From the NCBI RefSeq assembly GCF_020622265.1, contig NZ_JACNMQ010000001.1, positions 682,001 to 746,000 of the forward strand: 64,000 nucleotides of DNA, written 5' to 3'. The position numbers and the translations under genes are program-made. Source of the stretch: Halomonas sp. M20 (GTDB lineage: Bacteria > Pseudomonadota > Gammaproteobacteria > Pseudomonadales > Halomonadaceae). Numbering within the stretch: position 1 is the first letter of the stretch; the number at the start of each line of letters is the position of its first letter. The notes beneath the pieces were generated by a model that worked only from the letters and a program-made list of their open reading frames with translations, did not search any database and was not told the DNA's origin. Positions 8,336 to 17,231 of this stretch are shown piece after piece.

Positions 8336-8371
8336 TTGGCAGGCAAATGTTGAACGTATATGTTGAGTAAA
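8336..8371 (+). promoter_or_regulatory. Promoter of the aminotransferase-puuC operon
   Basis: TTGGCA (8336-8341), 17 bp, TATGTT (8359-8364), with TATGTTGAGTAAA continuing to 8371. This is the same arrangement as upstream of puuD, with an unrelated spacer. It lies about 50 bases before the aminotransferase start, in the divergent spacer shared with nhaC2. Confidence 0.65.
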
Positions 8372-8422
8372 GAATAACGCTCGAATCCCATGTTGCGTCG
8401 TTCAACTCTCCAGGAGCCCATC

Positions 8423-9826
8423 ATGACCCATCAGACCACCGCTGAGCTGCAGCGTCTGGACAGCGCCCACCACATGCATCCCTTCACCGATTTCAAGGCG
8501 TTGGGAGAAGAAGGCAGCCGTATCATTACCCATGCCGAGGGCGTTTATATTCACGACAGTGAAGGAAACCGCATCCTCGATGGCATGGCGGGCCTGTGGT
8601 GCGTGAATATGGGCTATGGGCGTGAGGAGCTGGTGGAGGCGGCGACTCAGCAGATGCGCGAGCTGCCGTTCTACAACAATTTCTTCAAGACCACTCATCC
8701 GCCGGCGGTCAAGCTGGCGGAGAAGCTGTGCCAGCTGGCGCCTTCCCACATCAATCGCGTGTTCTTCACCGGCTCCGGCTCCGAAGCCAATGACACGGTG
8801 CTGCGCATGGTGCGGCGCTATTGGACGATCAAGGGCAAGCCGGAAAAGCACATCGTCATCTCCCGGGAGAATGCTTATCACGGCTCCACCGTGGCGGGCT
8901 TGAGCCTGGGCGGCATGGCGCCGATGCACGAGCAGACCGGCCCCTTGGTGCCGGGTATCGAGCACGTGCGCCAGCCCTATTGGTTTGCTGAAGGGCGGTT
9001 CGGCGAAGGGCGCGATCATTCACCCGAGGAGTTCGGTCGTCTTTGCGCTCAGGCCATCGAAGACAAGATCCTGGCCCTGGGCGAGGACAACGTGGCGGCC
9101 TTCATTGCCGAGCCTGTGCAAGGCGCCGGCGGTGCGATCGTCCCTCCAGAGAGCTACTGGCCGGCGGTCAAGGAAGTGCTCGCCAAGTACGACATTCTGC
9201 TGGTGGCGGATGAGGTCATCTGCGGCTTTGGCCGTCTGGGCGAGTGGTTCGGCAGCCAGCATTACGGTCTCAAGCCGGATCTGATGCCCATCGCCAAGGG
9301 GCTCTCTTCGGGCTATCTGCCCATTGGCGCGGTGATGGTAGGAGATCGCGTTGCCGAAACGCTCATCAATGAAGGCGGCGAGTTCTTCCACGGTTTCACC
9401 TATTCCGGGCACCCGGTATGTGCTGCCGTGGCCTTGAAGAACATCGAATTGATGGAAGCAGAAGGCGTCGTCGACAAGGTGCGGGACGATCTCGGGCCTT
9501 ATCTGGCCAAGCGTTGGGCGGAGCTTTCGGATCATCCCATCGTCGGCGAGACCCGTAGCCTGGGGCTGATCGGTGCCCTGGAACTGGTGGCGGACAAGGA
9601 AAGCGGCGCGCGCTTCGACAAGTCCCTGAGCGCCGGCAATCTGTGTCGCGATATCTGCTTCGAGAACGGACTGGTCATGCGCTCCGTGGGCGATGCCATG
9701 GTCATCTCGCCGCCCTTGGTCATTACTCGTGAACAGATCGACGAGCTTGTTACTCTGGCGCGTCGAGCGCTGGATGAAACCGCTCGGCGATTGGAAAAAC
9801 ACATGGCTAAAGGGGTGAGTGCATGA
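8423..9826 (+). CDS. Putrescine/omega-amino-acid--pyruvate aminotransferase, class III
   Basis: A PLP-dependent class III aminotransferase of 467 residues, closest in style to Pseudomonas SpuC-type putrescine-pyruvate transaminases. The PLP lysine is K292 in IAKGLSSGYLP. The phosphate-binding SGSEAN motif is near residues 118-123 and the cofactor Asp is in VADEVICGFGR. The ATG at 8423 is preferred because CAGGAG lies just upstream; an earlier ATG at 8390 has no such site. The gene overlaps puuC by four bases (ATGA), so the two are translationally coupled. It would give a direct transamination branch parallel to the gamma-glutamyl route. The amine donor specificity is inferred from context. 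Confidence 0.85.
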   Translation: MTHQTTAELQRLDSAHHMHPFTDFKALGEEGSRIITHAEGVYIHDSEGNRILDGMAGLWCVNMGYGREELVEAATQQMRELPFYNNFFKTTHPPAVKLAEKLCQLAPSHINRVFFTGSGSEANDTVLRMVRRYWTIKGKPEKHIVISRENAYHGSTVAGLSLGGMAPMHEQTGPLVPGIEHVRQPYWFAEGRFGEGRDHSPEEFGRLCAQAIEDKILALGEDNVAAFIAEPVQGAGGAIVPPESYWPAVKEVLAKYDILLVADEVICGFGRLGEWFGSQHYGLKPDLMPIAKGLSSGYLPIGAVMVGDRVAETLINEGGEFFHGFTYSGHPVCAAVALKNIELMEAEGVVDKVRDDLGPYLAKRWAELSDHPIVGETRSLGLIGALELVADKESGARFDKSLSAGNLCRDICFENGLVMRSVGDAMVISPPLVITREQIDELVTLARRALDETARRLEKHMAKGVSA

Positions 9827-11322
9827 GTACACAGATGAGTCATGCGGACTGGCAGCGCCTTGCCGGCGATCTGCGTTTCGAGACTCGAGCCTTTATTGGC
9901 AACGCTTTCAGCGAGGCGGCCAGCGGCGAGTCGTTCGAGACGATCAATCCTGCCACCGGCGAGACCCTGGCCAGTATCGCCAGTTGCGATAAGGCGGATG
10001 TCGAAACGGCGGTGGGTCATGCTCGCAAGGCTTTCGAGCGCGGCGACTGGTCACGCATTGCGCCGGGCAAGCGCAAGCAGGTAATGCTGCGCCTGGCGGA
10101 TCTCATGGAGCAGCACAAGAACGAACTGGCCCTGCTCGATACCCTGGACATGGGCAAGCCGGTGGGCAGCTCCCTGGGGGATATGGCCGGCGCCATCGGC
10201 TGTATTCGCTACAACGCTGAATCCATCGACAAGATCTATGGCGAGGTGGCCCCCACCGGTGAGGATGCCCTGGGGCTGATTCTGCGCGAACCCTTGGGGG
10301 TGGTGGCTTCTATTGTGCCCTGGAACTTTCCGCTGATGATGACCGCCTGGAAGATCGGCCCGGCGTTAGCCGCCGGCAACAGCGTCATATTGAAACCTTC
10401 CGAGAAGTCGCCGCTGTCGGCGCTGCGCCTGGCACAACTGGTTCAGGAGGCCGGTTTCCCGGAGGGCGTGTTCCAGGTGCTGTCCGGCTTCGGTCATACC
10501 GCCGGCAAGGCCCTGGCGCTCTCCATGGACGTTGATTGCCTCTCCTTCACCGGCTCCACCGGCGTCGGCAAGCAGCTGATGCAGTACGCGGGGCAGTCGA
10601 ATCTCAAGCGCGTCTATCTGGAGTGCGGTGGCAAGAGCCCCAATATCGTTTTTGCCGATTGCAAGGACCTCGATGCAGCGGCCAGCAACGCCGCTGCGGC
10701 GATCTTCCATAATCAGGGCGAGGTGTGCATTGCTGGTTCGCGATTGCTGGTCGAAAATTCGATCCGTGAGGAGTTCGTCGAGCGAGTGTTGGCCCACACG
10801 GAAAACATGCAGCCCGGCGATCCCTTGAGCCCGGATAGCTTCATGGGCGCGATCGTCGACAAGATTCAGCACAAGCGCATTCTGGATTATATTCGCCAGG
10901 GCGTGGAAGAGGGCGCTCACCTGCGTACCGGCGGTGACGCGGTGAGCCCGATCGACGGAGGCCTGTTCGTCGCGCCCACGGTGTTCGATGGCGTGACGGA
11001 TCAGATGACCATCGGCCGGGAGGAGATCTTCGGCCCGGTGCTGGCGGTGTTCGGCTTCGACAGCGAAGAAGAGGCCGTGCGCCTGGCCAACGACAGCGAC
11101 TACGGCCTGGCGGCGGGGTTCTGGAGCCAGGACGTGGATCGTATCATGCGTGTCGCGCGGCGGCTGCACTCAGGCCAGGTGTTCGTCAACAACTGGGCCG
11201 GTGGCGATCAGACGGTGCCCTTCGGCGGCGTCAAGCAGTCCGGCAACGGCCGCGACAAGTCTCACCACTCCCTGGAGGAATACTCCGAACTCAAGACGGT
11301 GTGGATGTCGCTCGCGCCTTAG
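9823..11322 (+). CDS. puuC: Gamma-glutamyl-gamma-aminobutyraldehyde dehydrogenase
   Basis: An NAD(P)-dependent aldehyde dehydrogenase of 499 residues. Catalytic Cys302 lies in NQGEVCIAG and the general-base Glu267 in LECGGKSP. The Rossmann motif FTGSTGVGK (residues 242-250) and the PWNFP segment near 166-170 are present. It oxidises gamma-glutamyl-aminobutyraldehyde (and probably free aminobutyraldehyde from the aminotransferase) to the acid. It is the second gene of the aminotransferase operon. Its last about 220 bases have a diverged second copy at 17229-17450. Confidence 0.9.
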   Translation: MSTQMSHADWQRLAGDLRFETRAFIGNAFSEAASGESFETINPATGETLASIASCDKADVETAVGHARKAFERGDWSRIAPGKRKQVMLRLADLMEQHKNELALLDTLDMGKPVGSSLGDMAGAIGCIRYNAESIDKIYGEVAPTGEDALGLILREPLGVVASIVPWNFPLMMTAWKIGPALAAGNSVILKPSEKSPLSALRLAQLVQEAGFPEGVFQVLSGFGHTAGKALALSMDVDCLSFTGSTGVGKQLMQYAGQSNLKRVYLECGGKSPNIVFADCKDLDAAASNAAAAIFHNQGEVCIAGSRLLVENSIREEFVERVLAHTENMQPGDPLSPDSFMGAIVDKIQHKRILDYIRQGVEEGAHLRTGGDAVSPIDGGLFVAPTVFDGVTDQMTIGREEIFGPVLAVFGFDSEEEAVRLANDSDYGLAAGFWSQDVDRIMRVARRLHSGQVFVNNWAGGDQTVPFGGVKQSGNGRDKSHHSLEEYSELKTVWMSLAP

Positions 11323-11393
11323 TCGATCGCCTTGGAGAGTGACGCGTCGAATAGCGGCAGATAGGTCAGTTGTTCGACGCGCCGCTCACATAT

Positions 11394-11431
11394 AAAAAGC
11401 CGGTTGCCGTGAATGACGGAGACCGGCTTTT
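11394..11431 (+). terminator. puuC terminator
   Basis: AAAAGCCGGT (11395-11404) and ACCGGCTTTT (11422-11431) pair over 10 bp. An inner CCGT/ACGG stem and the terminal T-run make a typical intrinsic terminator. Confidence 0.75.
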
Positions 11432-11482
11432 CTCGCTAGCTCCATGCAGTAATATCGCCTGAACTTCAACATCCTGCGAGGT

Positions 11483-12922
11483 TCAGGCAACAGCCTCCTC
11501 GATACCCGGGACAATGTTGAGGTTCATACGAAACAGGTTATCCGGATCGTAACGCCGTTTAAGCATCTGCAACCTGGGATAGTTGACACCGTAGGCAGCA
11601 CTAACGCGCTCTCCTTCGTCTTCGGTGAGGAAGTTCACATAACCGCCACCGGTGGCGTGAGGAACCATGTCATTGAAGGTATGTCGGGCCCATTCGCGAC
11701 AGACCGTGTCATCGGCGGCGTCCTGCCAGCGAGCATGGACGTTCATCACGTACTGCGCATCGCGGCCGGTATAGGCTGTCTCCGTGATACCAACGCGAGC
11801 CATGGCTCCGCCCAGTTGCGCAATGAATATTTCGCACTCGGGCCCGGGGTTACGTGCTGCCGCTTCGATCATGATGTCCAGCGCCTCGTCGCCGAGCCGG
11901 CTGACATTGTGGGATTTCCAGTAGTTACGTGCGCCGGCGGTGAGCAGAGGGTCGAAGGCGGCCTGAAAGGCCGTGTAGGAGTGTGGGGTCAGCATTTGAC
12001 CGACGGGAGTCCCAAAATTCAGTAGCGGTCTGGCTGTGCGTTCACCTTCTGCCATATCGCCGGCATAGACCACTGCCAACACGACGACATCCTTACCATG
12101 TATCGATTCCGGCAAGAACGGTAATGGTGGAGCCTTGCGCAAGATGGCCCAGACGCTGAGTTCGTCCGGCGCGTTCAGTGTGAAATCGCGCCAGGCGCGC
12201 AGTACCGCGCCGGCCTCATCGAAGGGGTAGACGACCAGCCCGGAATACACTTCGGGACCGACAGGGTGTAGTTGCAACTCGAATGATGTCACGACGCCGA
12301 AGTTACCGCCGCCGCCGCTAATGGCCCAGAACAGGTCGGGCTCCTGGCTGGCGGAGACCCGGTGCAGTTCGCCATCGGCGGTGACGATGTCCGCCGAAAG
12401 CAGATTGTCGGCGGTCAGGCCATGCTTGCGGGTCAGCCAGCCGAAGCCACCGCCCAGGCAAAGCCCGGCAATGCCAGTGGTGGAGTTGATGCCAAGCGGT
12501 GTCGCCAGGCCAAAGCCCTGGGTTTCATGGTCGACCTGCCCGAGCAGAGCACCAGGATCAACCCGGGCCGTGCGGCTGGCCGGATCGACATGTACCGAAC
12601 GCATCCGAGACAGGTCGATCATAAGGCCACCCTCCGCGGCAGCATTGCCGGCAATATGGTGGCCGCCGCCGCGTACGCTCAGCAGCATGCGATTTTCGCG
12701 CGCGAAGTTGATGGCGTGGCGAACATCAAGGCTCCCGGTGCAACGAGCAATTATCGCCGGATGGCGATCGATCATGCCGTTCCACAGTGCGCGTGCACTA
12801 TCGTAATCACCGTCGCCAGGTGTCATTACTGTCCCACGTAGTGTATTGGAAAACGCTTCGATGCTGGCGGCGGTGAGGGGATTTGTCATGCCGTCCATCG
12901 TACGATAGAGGATGGTGTTCAT
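11483..12922 (-). CDS. FAD-linked oxidoreductase with BBE-type C-terminus
   Basis: A 479-residue flavoprotein of the FAD_binding_4 / berberine-bridge family. An N-terminal PCMH-type FAD-binding domain carries RGGGHHIAGN (His88/His89, the usual site of covalent FAD attachment) and GLCLGGGFGW. The BBE segment at the C-terminus reads NYPRLQMLKRRYDPDNLF. Such enzymes oxidise sugars, alcohols or aromatic compounds; the substrate here is unknown. The ATG at 12922 is chosen because the frame continues 118 codons upstream without family similarity and over the regulator's promoter region. It is divergent from the HxlR regulator at 13120, which probably controls it. Confidence 0.8.
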   Translation of the reverse strand: MNTILYRTMDGMTNPLTAASIEAFSNTLRGTVMTPGDGDYDSARALWNGMIDRHPAIIARCTGSLDVRHAINFARENRMLLSVRGGGHHIAGNAAAEGGLMIDLSRMRSVHVDPASRTARVDPGALLGQVDHETQGFGLATPLGINSTTGIAGLCLGGGFGWLTRKHGLTADNLLSADIVTADGELHRVSASQEPDLFWAISGGGGNFGVVTSFELQLHPVGPEVYSGLVVYPFDEAGAVLRAWRDFTLNAPDELSVWAILRKAPPLPFLPESIHGKDVVVLAVVYAGDMAEGERTARPLLNFGTPVGQMLTPHSYTAFQAAFDPLLTAGARNYWKSHNVSRLGDEALDIMIEAAARNPGPECEIFIAQLGGAMARVGITETAYTGRDAQYVMNVHARWQDAADDTVCREWARHTFNDMVPHATGGGYVNFLTEDEGERVSAAYGVNYPRLQMLKRRYDPDNLFRMNLNIVPGIEEAVA

Positions 12923-13119
12923 TGTTTTACCCGACTTGTTCAAATGGTATGAGCCAGTGACTTCGCTGCGAAGGGATCGTCGCTGGTGTATATGGTGGTT
13001 CCAGACCCAGAGGCCGCTGTGCATTGGTGTGGATTCCGGTCCATACTTTGATTTTGATCCGTTATCGGGAGCGGTCAACATCAGTATCTGAAGTGCAAGC
13101 GGTGTTCCCGGGAGGCTCC

Positions 13120-13836
13120 ATGAGTTCGATATCGCATGCCGGTTATGGTCAGTTCTGCCCTGTGGCCATGGCCTCGGAGCTGGTCTGCAAGCGTTGGACG
13201 ACGCTGATCCTGCGTGAACTTCTAAGCGGAAGTCATCGCTACGGTGAGCTGCGTAAAGGCCTGCCACGCATTTCACCGGCGCTGCTCACCGATCGCCTCC
13301 GCGAACTCGAAAGCAAGGGTGTGATCCGACGTGCAGTAACCGATAAAGGCGACAACTGCTACTTGCTGACGGAAGCCGGAGAAGCGCTGCGGCCCATCGT
13401 CATTGCACTGGGCGTGTGGGGGCACCAGTGGGTAGAAAGCTCGGCGTCGCTAGCCAATCTTGACCCATCCTTATTAATGTGGGATATGCGCCGCAATCTT
13501 GACCCTCGGCCGTTACCGAAGCGACGTAGCGTGGTTCAGTTTGTGTACCGTGACCTGCCTCGCGCGAAGCAGCGTTGGTGGCTAGTGGTCGAAGCGCAGG
13601 GCGAGGTCGATCTATGCTATGGCGATCCTGGTTTCGAGGTGGATTTGCGAGTCGTTGCCGAGCTAAGAAGCATGACGGCCATCTGGATGGGATTCGTGAC
13701 CCTTGCTGATGAAATCGACCGGGGTAATGTGCAGTTGATCGGTGAACCCGGCTTGAAACGCACAATCGATGCCTGGCTGGGAGTTAGCCCTTTCGCCAGT
13801 AAGAATGGCGAAAGGGCTACCCAAGGCGTTGCTTAA
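13120..13836 (+). CDS. HxlR-type winged-helix regulator with C-terminal SCP2-like domain
   Basis: A 238-residue regulator. Residues 1-110 form an HxlR/MarR-like winged helix (ASELVCKRWTTLILREL, then RISPALLTDRLRELESKGVI). The C-terminal part (about 145-230) resembles a small sterol-carrier-protein-2-like ligand pocket, as in some HxlR regulators. The GGAGG site four bases before ATG 13120 favours this start over an upstream GTG in the same frame. It is divergent from the FAD oxidase and so probably its ligand-responsive regulator, which is inferred. The downstream hairpin is weak. Confidence 0.75.
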   Translation: MSSISHAGYGQFCPVAMASELVCKRWTTLILRELLSGSHRYGELRKGLPRISPALLTDRLRELESKGVIRRAVTDKGDNCYLLTEAGEALRPIVIALGVWGHQWVESSASLANLDPSLLMWDMRRNLDPRPLPKRRSVVQFVYRDLPRAKQRWWLVVEAQGEVDLCYGDPGFEVDLRVVAELRSMTAIWMGFVTLADEIDRGNVQLIGEPGLKRTIDAWLGVSPFASKNGERATQGVA

Positions 13837-13924
13837 GATGACAGATAAGGTTCATTGCTGGCAGATGACTGCGATATAGGCAGTTTCTTGTTTTCCGGTT
13901 TGAATTTTTTTCGATTCTGTCGAT

Positions 13925-13956
13925 CTGCCTATCTGTCCTCAGGAGGCAGGCTTTTT
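13925..13956 (+). terminator. Weak terminator after the HxlR gene
   Basis: CTGCCT (13925-13930) and AGGCAG (13944-13949) form a 6-bp stem with a 13-base loop, followed by GCTTTTT. The T-run is also where similarity to the region upstream of the second xylanase begins. Confidence 0.45.
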
Positions 13957-13969
13957 AATGGAGGAAGTC

Positions 13970-14050
13970 ATGCGCAGCGTTGCCCTGTCAGCGGCTAGTA
14001 TCGGCGCATGTTCTGGCAACGGATTACGCTATGAGAGTAAATTTGCTTGA
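13970..14050 (+). CDS. Possible 26-codon leader ORF overlapping the xylanase start
   Basis: An ATG with a good ribosome-binding site (GGAGG at 13960-13964, five-base spacing) opens a 26-codon frame that ends at 14050, overlapping the weakly preceded xylanase ATG (14031) in another frame. It could couple or attenuate xylanase translation. The second xylanase copy has no equivalent ATG, which argues against a conserved role. Confidence 0.2.
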   Translation: MRSVALSAASIGACSGNGLRYESKFA

Positions 14051-15773
14051 GAAAAAACGCTATTGGTGGGGACATGCATGGAAAGGATTGGCCTGTATCG
14101 CCCTGGTGGCCTTGGGTACCGGCTGCGTGAACGCCAATGACAAGGTCGAGCTGCTCGATAAAGATTGGACGCATCTGGCTGGCGCCGAGATGGTCGATGA
14201 GGGTGTGCGCATCGAAGGGCTGGGGCGCGCCATCGTGCCCACCGACGATGCGGACGACCAGACCCCGGTTGCCAATCCGCCCATCAATCTGCGCGGCCCG
14301 GTACTGCGGGTAAAAGGGGATTTTGCCTTATCCGCCAGGCTATCGCGCCTGGAATCTTCACCGGATGACAGCGCCTACCTGACGATCTACGGTGAACTGC
14401 CCTTGACCCAGGACGAATGGCGCCAGGACGGGCGTGCGGTGACCTTGGGCCTGGAGGGCAACGATCTGATCGTCGAACTGCAGAACGGCATCGACGATTA
14501 CGAACGCCATGCCTACCCCTTGCCGGCAAGTGCGATGAGTCAAGGGACTGACGTGAGTCTGGCGCGTATCGGCGATCGGTTCAGTATTCGGATCAATGAT
14601 GAGACCGTGGCGCTCATCGACGATCCGGGGCTATTCGACTCGGGCGTGCTGTGGTTCGGGGCGTCAGCCAGTGAGGACGGCGAATACCTGCTTCAATCAC
14701 TGACGGCGCGCCCGCTGGATAGGCGCTCCGAGGTGACCATCATGGATAATCAAATACCGGTGTTGAGCGCCGAAGAGGAAGTGTCCGCGGCGACCTCCTT
14801 GCGTCATCTGGCCGAGAAAAACCACCCCCGACTTTACATCGGTACCGCGGTAGCCGCGATTCCACTGCTCAGTGACAAGAAGTATGCGCGCATTCTGGCC
14901 CGGGAATTCAGCATGGTGACGCCGGAAAACGCCATGAAATTCCAGTTCATCCATCCCGGCCCGGATAGCTACGCCTTTGCCGACGCGGATGCCATCGTCG
15001 ATTTCGCCCAGGCTAACGACATGGCGATACACGGTCACACCCTGGCCTGGAAGGAAGCCCTGCCGCGCTGGGTAACCGGGTCGGATTATACAGACCAGCA
15101 GCTCAAGGATATTCTGGCAAAGCATATCGCTAAGGTAGTGGGGCGCTACAAGGGGCGCGTTCAATCCTGGGACGTGGTGAACGAGCCTTTCGAGCCTTTT
15201 GGCGCCACCTTGCGTACCGGTTCACCCTGGTATCAGTCCATGGGTAAGGATTACATTGCCTTTGCCCTGCGTGAGGCGCATCGGGCCGATCCCGAGGCCA
15301 GGCTCTACATCAACGATTACGCGCTGGAGCACCCGGGTCCCAAGTCCGACGCCATGCACGCGCTGGCTAAGTCACTGCTCGAGCGCGGCGTGCCCCTGCA
15401 CGGTATCGGTTTTCAGATGCACGAGGACATGACGGATGATTACCAACCCGTCGAGGCATCGGTATTTCGCGACAACGTGCAGCGCTTCATCGATCTGGGC
15501 CTCGAGGTGCGTATCTCTGAAATGGACGTGAACCTGCAGGATAACGACTCCCAGGAGCGTTTGCAGCAGCAGGCGGAGTACTACCGCTCCATACTCGAAC
15601 TGGCCATGGATATTCCCGCCTTCACCGCTTTCTCGACCTGGGGTTTCACCGATCGCTACTCATCGCTGCAGGAGTGGTGGGAGGCGGATGGCTTCGGCAA
15701 TGGGCTGATTTTCGACGCCAATCATCAGCCCAAACCGGCCTACTTCAGTCTGCAGGAGGCGTTGAAGGAGTGA
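14031..15773 (+). CDS. GH10 endo-1,4-beta-xylanase lipoprotein (copy 1)
   Basis: A 580-residue secreted glycosidase predicted to cut xylan backbones. Residues 1-31 are a signal peptide with lipobox ALGTGC (acylated Cys32); the +2 residue is Val, consistent with outer-membrane sorting. Residues 40-230 form an unassigned domain that looks beta-rich and may be a jelly-roll or carbohydrate-binding module. The GH10 barrel spans about 258-580. The acid/base is E385 in WDVVNEPF and the nucleophile is E497 in RISEMDV. ATG 14031 is supported because the paralogue starts at exactly the same distance from the shared upstream sequence. No xylan transporter or xylosidase gene is nearby. Confidence 0.85.
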   Translation: MRVNLLEKKRYWWGHAWKGLACIALVALGTGCVNANDKVELLDKDWTHLAGAEMVDEGVRIEGLGRAIVPTDDADDQTPVANPPINLRGPVLRVKGDFALSARLSRLESSPDDSAYLTIYGELPLTQDEWRQDGRAVTLGLEGNDLIVELQNGIDDYERHAYPLPASAMSQGTDVSLARIGDRFSIRINDETVALIDDPGLFDSGVLWFGASASEDGEYLLQSLTARPLDRRSEVTIMDNQIPVLSAEEEVSAATSLRHLAEKNHPRLYIGTAVAAIPLLSDKKYARILAREFSMVTPENAMKFQFIHPGPDSYAFADADAIVDFAQANDMAIHGHTLAWKEALPRWVTGSDYTDQQLKDILAKHIAKVVGRYKGRVQSWDVVNEPFEPFGATLRTGSPWYQSMGKDYIAFALREAHRADPEARLYINDYALEHPGPKSDAMHALAKSLLERGVPLHGIGFQMHEDMTDDYQPVEASVFRDNVQRFIDLGLEVRISEMDVNLQDNDSQERLQQQAEYYRSILELAMDIPAFTAFSTWGFTDRYSSLQEWWEADGFGNGLIFDANHQPKPAYFSLQEALKE

Positions 15774-15811
15774 GGTTTGCCCCATGACATTATCGAAGCA
15801 GCCTGACTCGG

Positions 15812-16603
15812 CTATCCCTGCTGCTGAAACAGCATGAATTGCCGAAATAGCTCTGCCTGACTGCTGATGTTGAGCCGGGCATAAAGACGCTTGCGATGGT
15901 TCTTCACGGTGCCTTGAGTGATGCCGAGCTCCTGGGCGATCTCCGGTGAGCTGTGACCGCGAAGGATCAGCCAGGCGACGTCTCGCTCCCGTTCGCTGAG
16001 TACGTCCTTGCCGAAGTCCTGCAACAGGGAAGGGGCTTCCTCCTGGGTCGATAGGTGAAGGCTGTTGGCGAGCCAGAACTGGCGAATCAGGGCGTCGAGC
16101 AATGGGAATAGATACGTCAAGATGGCGAGGACATAGGCCGGCTCCAGTGTCCTGTTGCGCCGATAGAAGCCGAAAGAGAGCGACAAGCACTCAGTATTCC
16201 CCAAGGCGAAAAAGGCGCTGGCCTCGTCATGCAGTCCTAGTTCGCGGTAGTAAGTAGCGAAATAGTCGCTGGCTCGGAATTCGCTGGGAGCCAACTCATC
16301 CAACGACCAGACGCCTGGAATACGTCGCTGCTCCCAGTGCTGAAACATCGGGTCGAGCAGATACATTCCGTCAATATAGGGTGCCAGCGTTCGCCGGAAG
16401 AGCGTGTCATCCAGATTGTGCTCGAGCAGCGTAGGGCGTCCGTGGGCGGGAAAATGAAAGGCGGCATGGCTGATATTGGGGAAATAGGCTTCGAGCATTT
16501 GCCCCAGGCCGGCAAGGAATTCCGGCGAGCGAATTTGGCCTGCCAGCCTGGCGACCGGTGTCAGGCTGGCAGGAGGGATGGCAGGACGTTGTAGGTCGTT
16601 CAT
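15812..16603 (-). CDS. LuxR-type transcriptional regulator
   Basis: A 263-residue protein with a C-terminal LuxR/FixJ helix-turn-helix (about residues 200-262: LSERERDVAWLIL, then ITQGTVKNHRKRLYARL). The N-terminal 190 residues show no receiver domain phosphorylation site and no clear autoinducer-domain motif, so the signal is unknown. It is convergent with the first xylanase and lies 40 bp downstream of the truncated deacetylase gene on the same strand. It may once have formed an operon with the deacetylase; its present targets are unknown. Confidence 0.75.
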   Translation of the reverse strand: MNDLQRPAIPPASLTPVARLAGQIRSPEFLAGLGQMLEAYFPNISHAAFHFPAHGRPTLLEHNLDDTLFRRTLAPYIDGMYLLDPMFQHWEQRRIPGVWSLDELAPSEFRASDYFATYYRELGLHDEASAFFALGNTECLSLSFGFYRRNRTLEPAYVLAILTYLFPLLDALIRQFWLANSLHLSTQEEAPSLLQDFGKDVLSERERDVAWLILRGHSSPEIAQELGITQGTVKNHRKRLYARLNISSQAELFRQFMLFQQQG

Positions 16604-16643
16604 TCAAGAGTTGCTGGTCGGGCAGAAGAATCCTGACCTTAAC

Positions 16644-17231
16644 TCAGCGAATCGATTTTACCAATGCGGCCGCCTTGTCGATCCAGGGGCTCTGGTGATC
16701 CTGCAACGATTGCTGCCCCCAGCGGGCGATCTCGTCGTTCATGGGGTCGACGGCGGCGATCTGGCTTCCACAAAGGGTCTGAATCACGGCATGGCCACAG
16801 AAGGGCACATAGCCCTCTGAATAGCCCCCCTCATGGATCATGACCAGACGGCCAGCGCAGAGCCGCTCGGCGGCCTTCATCAGCGCCTGAGTCATCTGAG
16901 CATAGCTGCGGCTGTTGAGTAGCATGCAGCCCAACGGATCCATGGCGCTAGCATCGAAGCCGCAGGCCACCACGATCAGTTCGGGTCGATAGCGCTCAAG
17001 CGCTGGGATCACTACCTCCTGGAGCGTGGCCCGATAGGCGCCGATACCGCTGCCGGCAGGCAGAGGGATGTTCAGGTTATAGCCGAAGCCGGCATCAACG
17101 CCGCGTTCATCGTGGCCACCGCTGTCCTGAGGGTAGTTGTTATCGTGATGGATGGATATCGTCAGAACGTCATCGCGATCCCAAAATGCCTGCTGGGTGC
17201 CGTTGCCGTGGTGGACGTCCCAGTCGATGAC
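16644..17231 (-). pseudogene. Truncated histone-deacetylase/acetylpolyamine amidohydrolase gene
   Basis: The C-terminal half (about 196 residues) of a class II HDAC-like zinc hydrolase. It begins exactly at the metal-binding DWDVHHGNG motif and continues with ACGFDASAMDPLG (second metal Asp) and HEGGYSEGY (transition-state Tyr). The N-terminal half with the catalytic His-His pair is missing. Upstream of residue V-I-D-W-D the open frame runs on for 81 codons, but only as the antisense of an aldehyde-dehydrogenase fragment, so it is not a real fusion protein. Family members deacetylate acetylated polyamines or proteins, which fits the putrescine context. It is expected to be inactive. Confidence 0.85.

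Larger units (their letters stand above)
13949..15776 (+). repeat. Xylanase duplication unit, copy 1
   Basis: Similarity to 17537-19373 starts at GGCTTTTTAATGGA and continues without gaps for 82 bases to the xylanase ATG in both copies, including a shared GCTAGTATCG. It then runs through the whole coding sequence and ends within a base or two of the stop codon. Confidence 0.8.
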
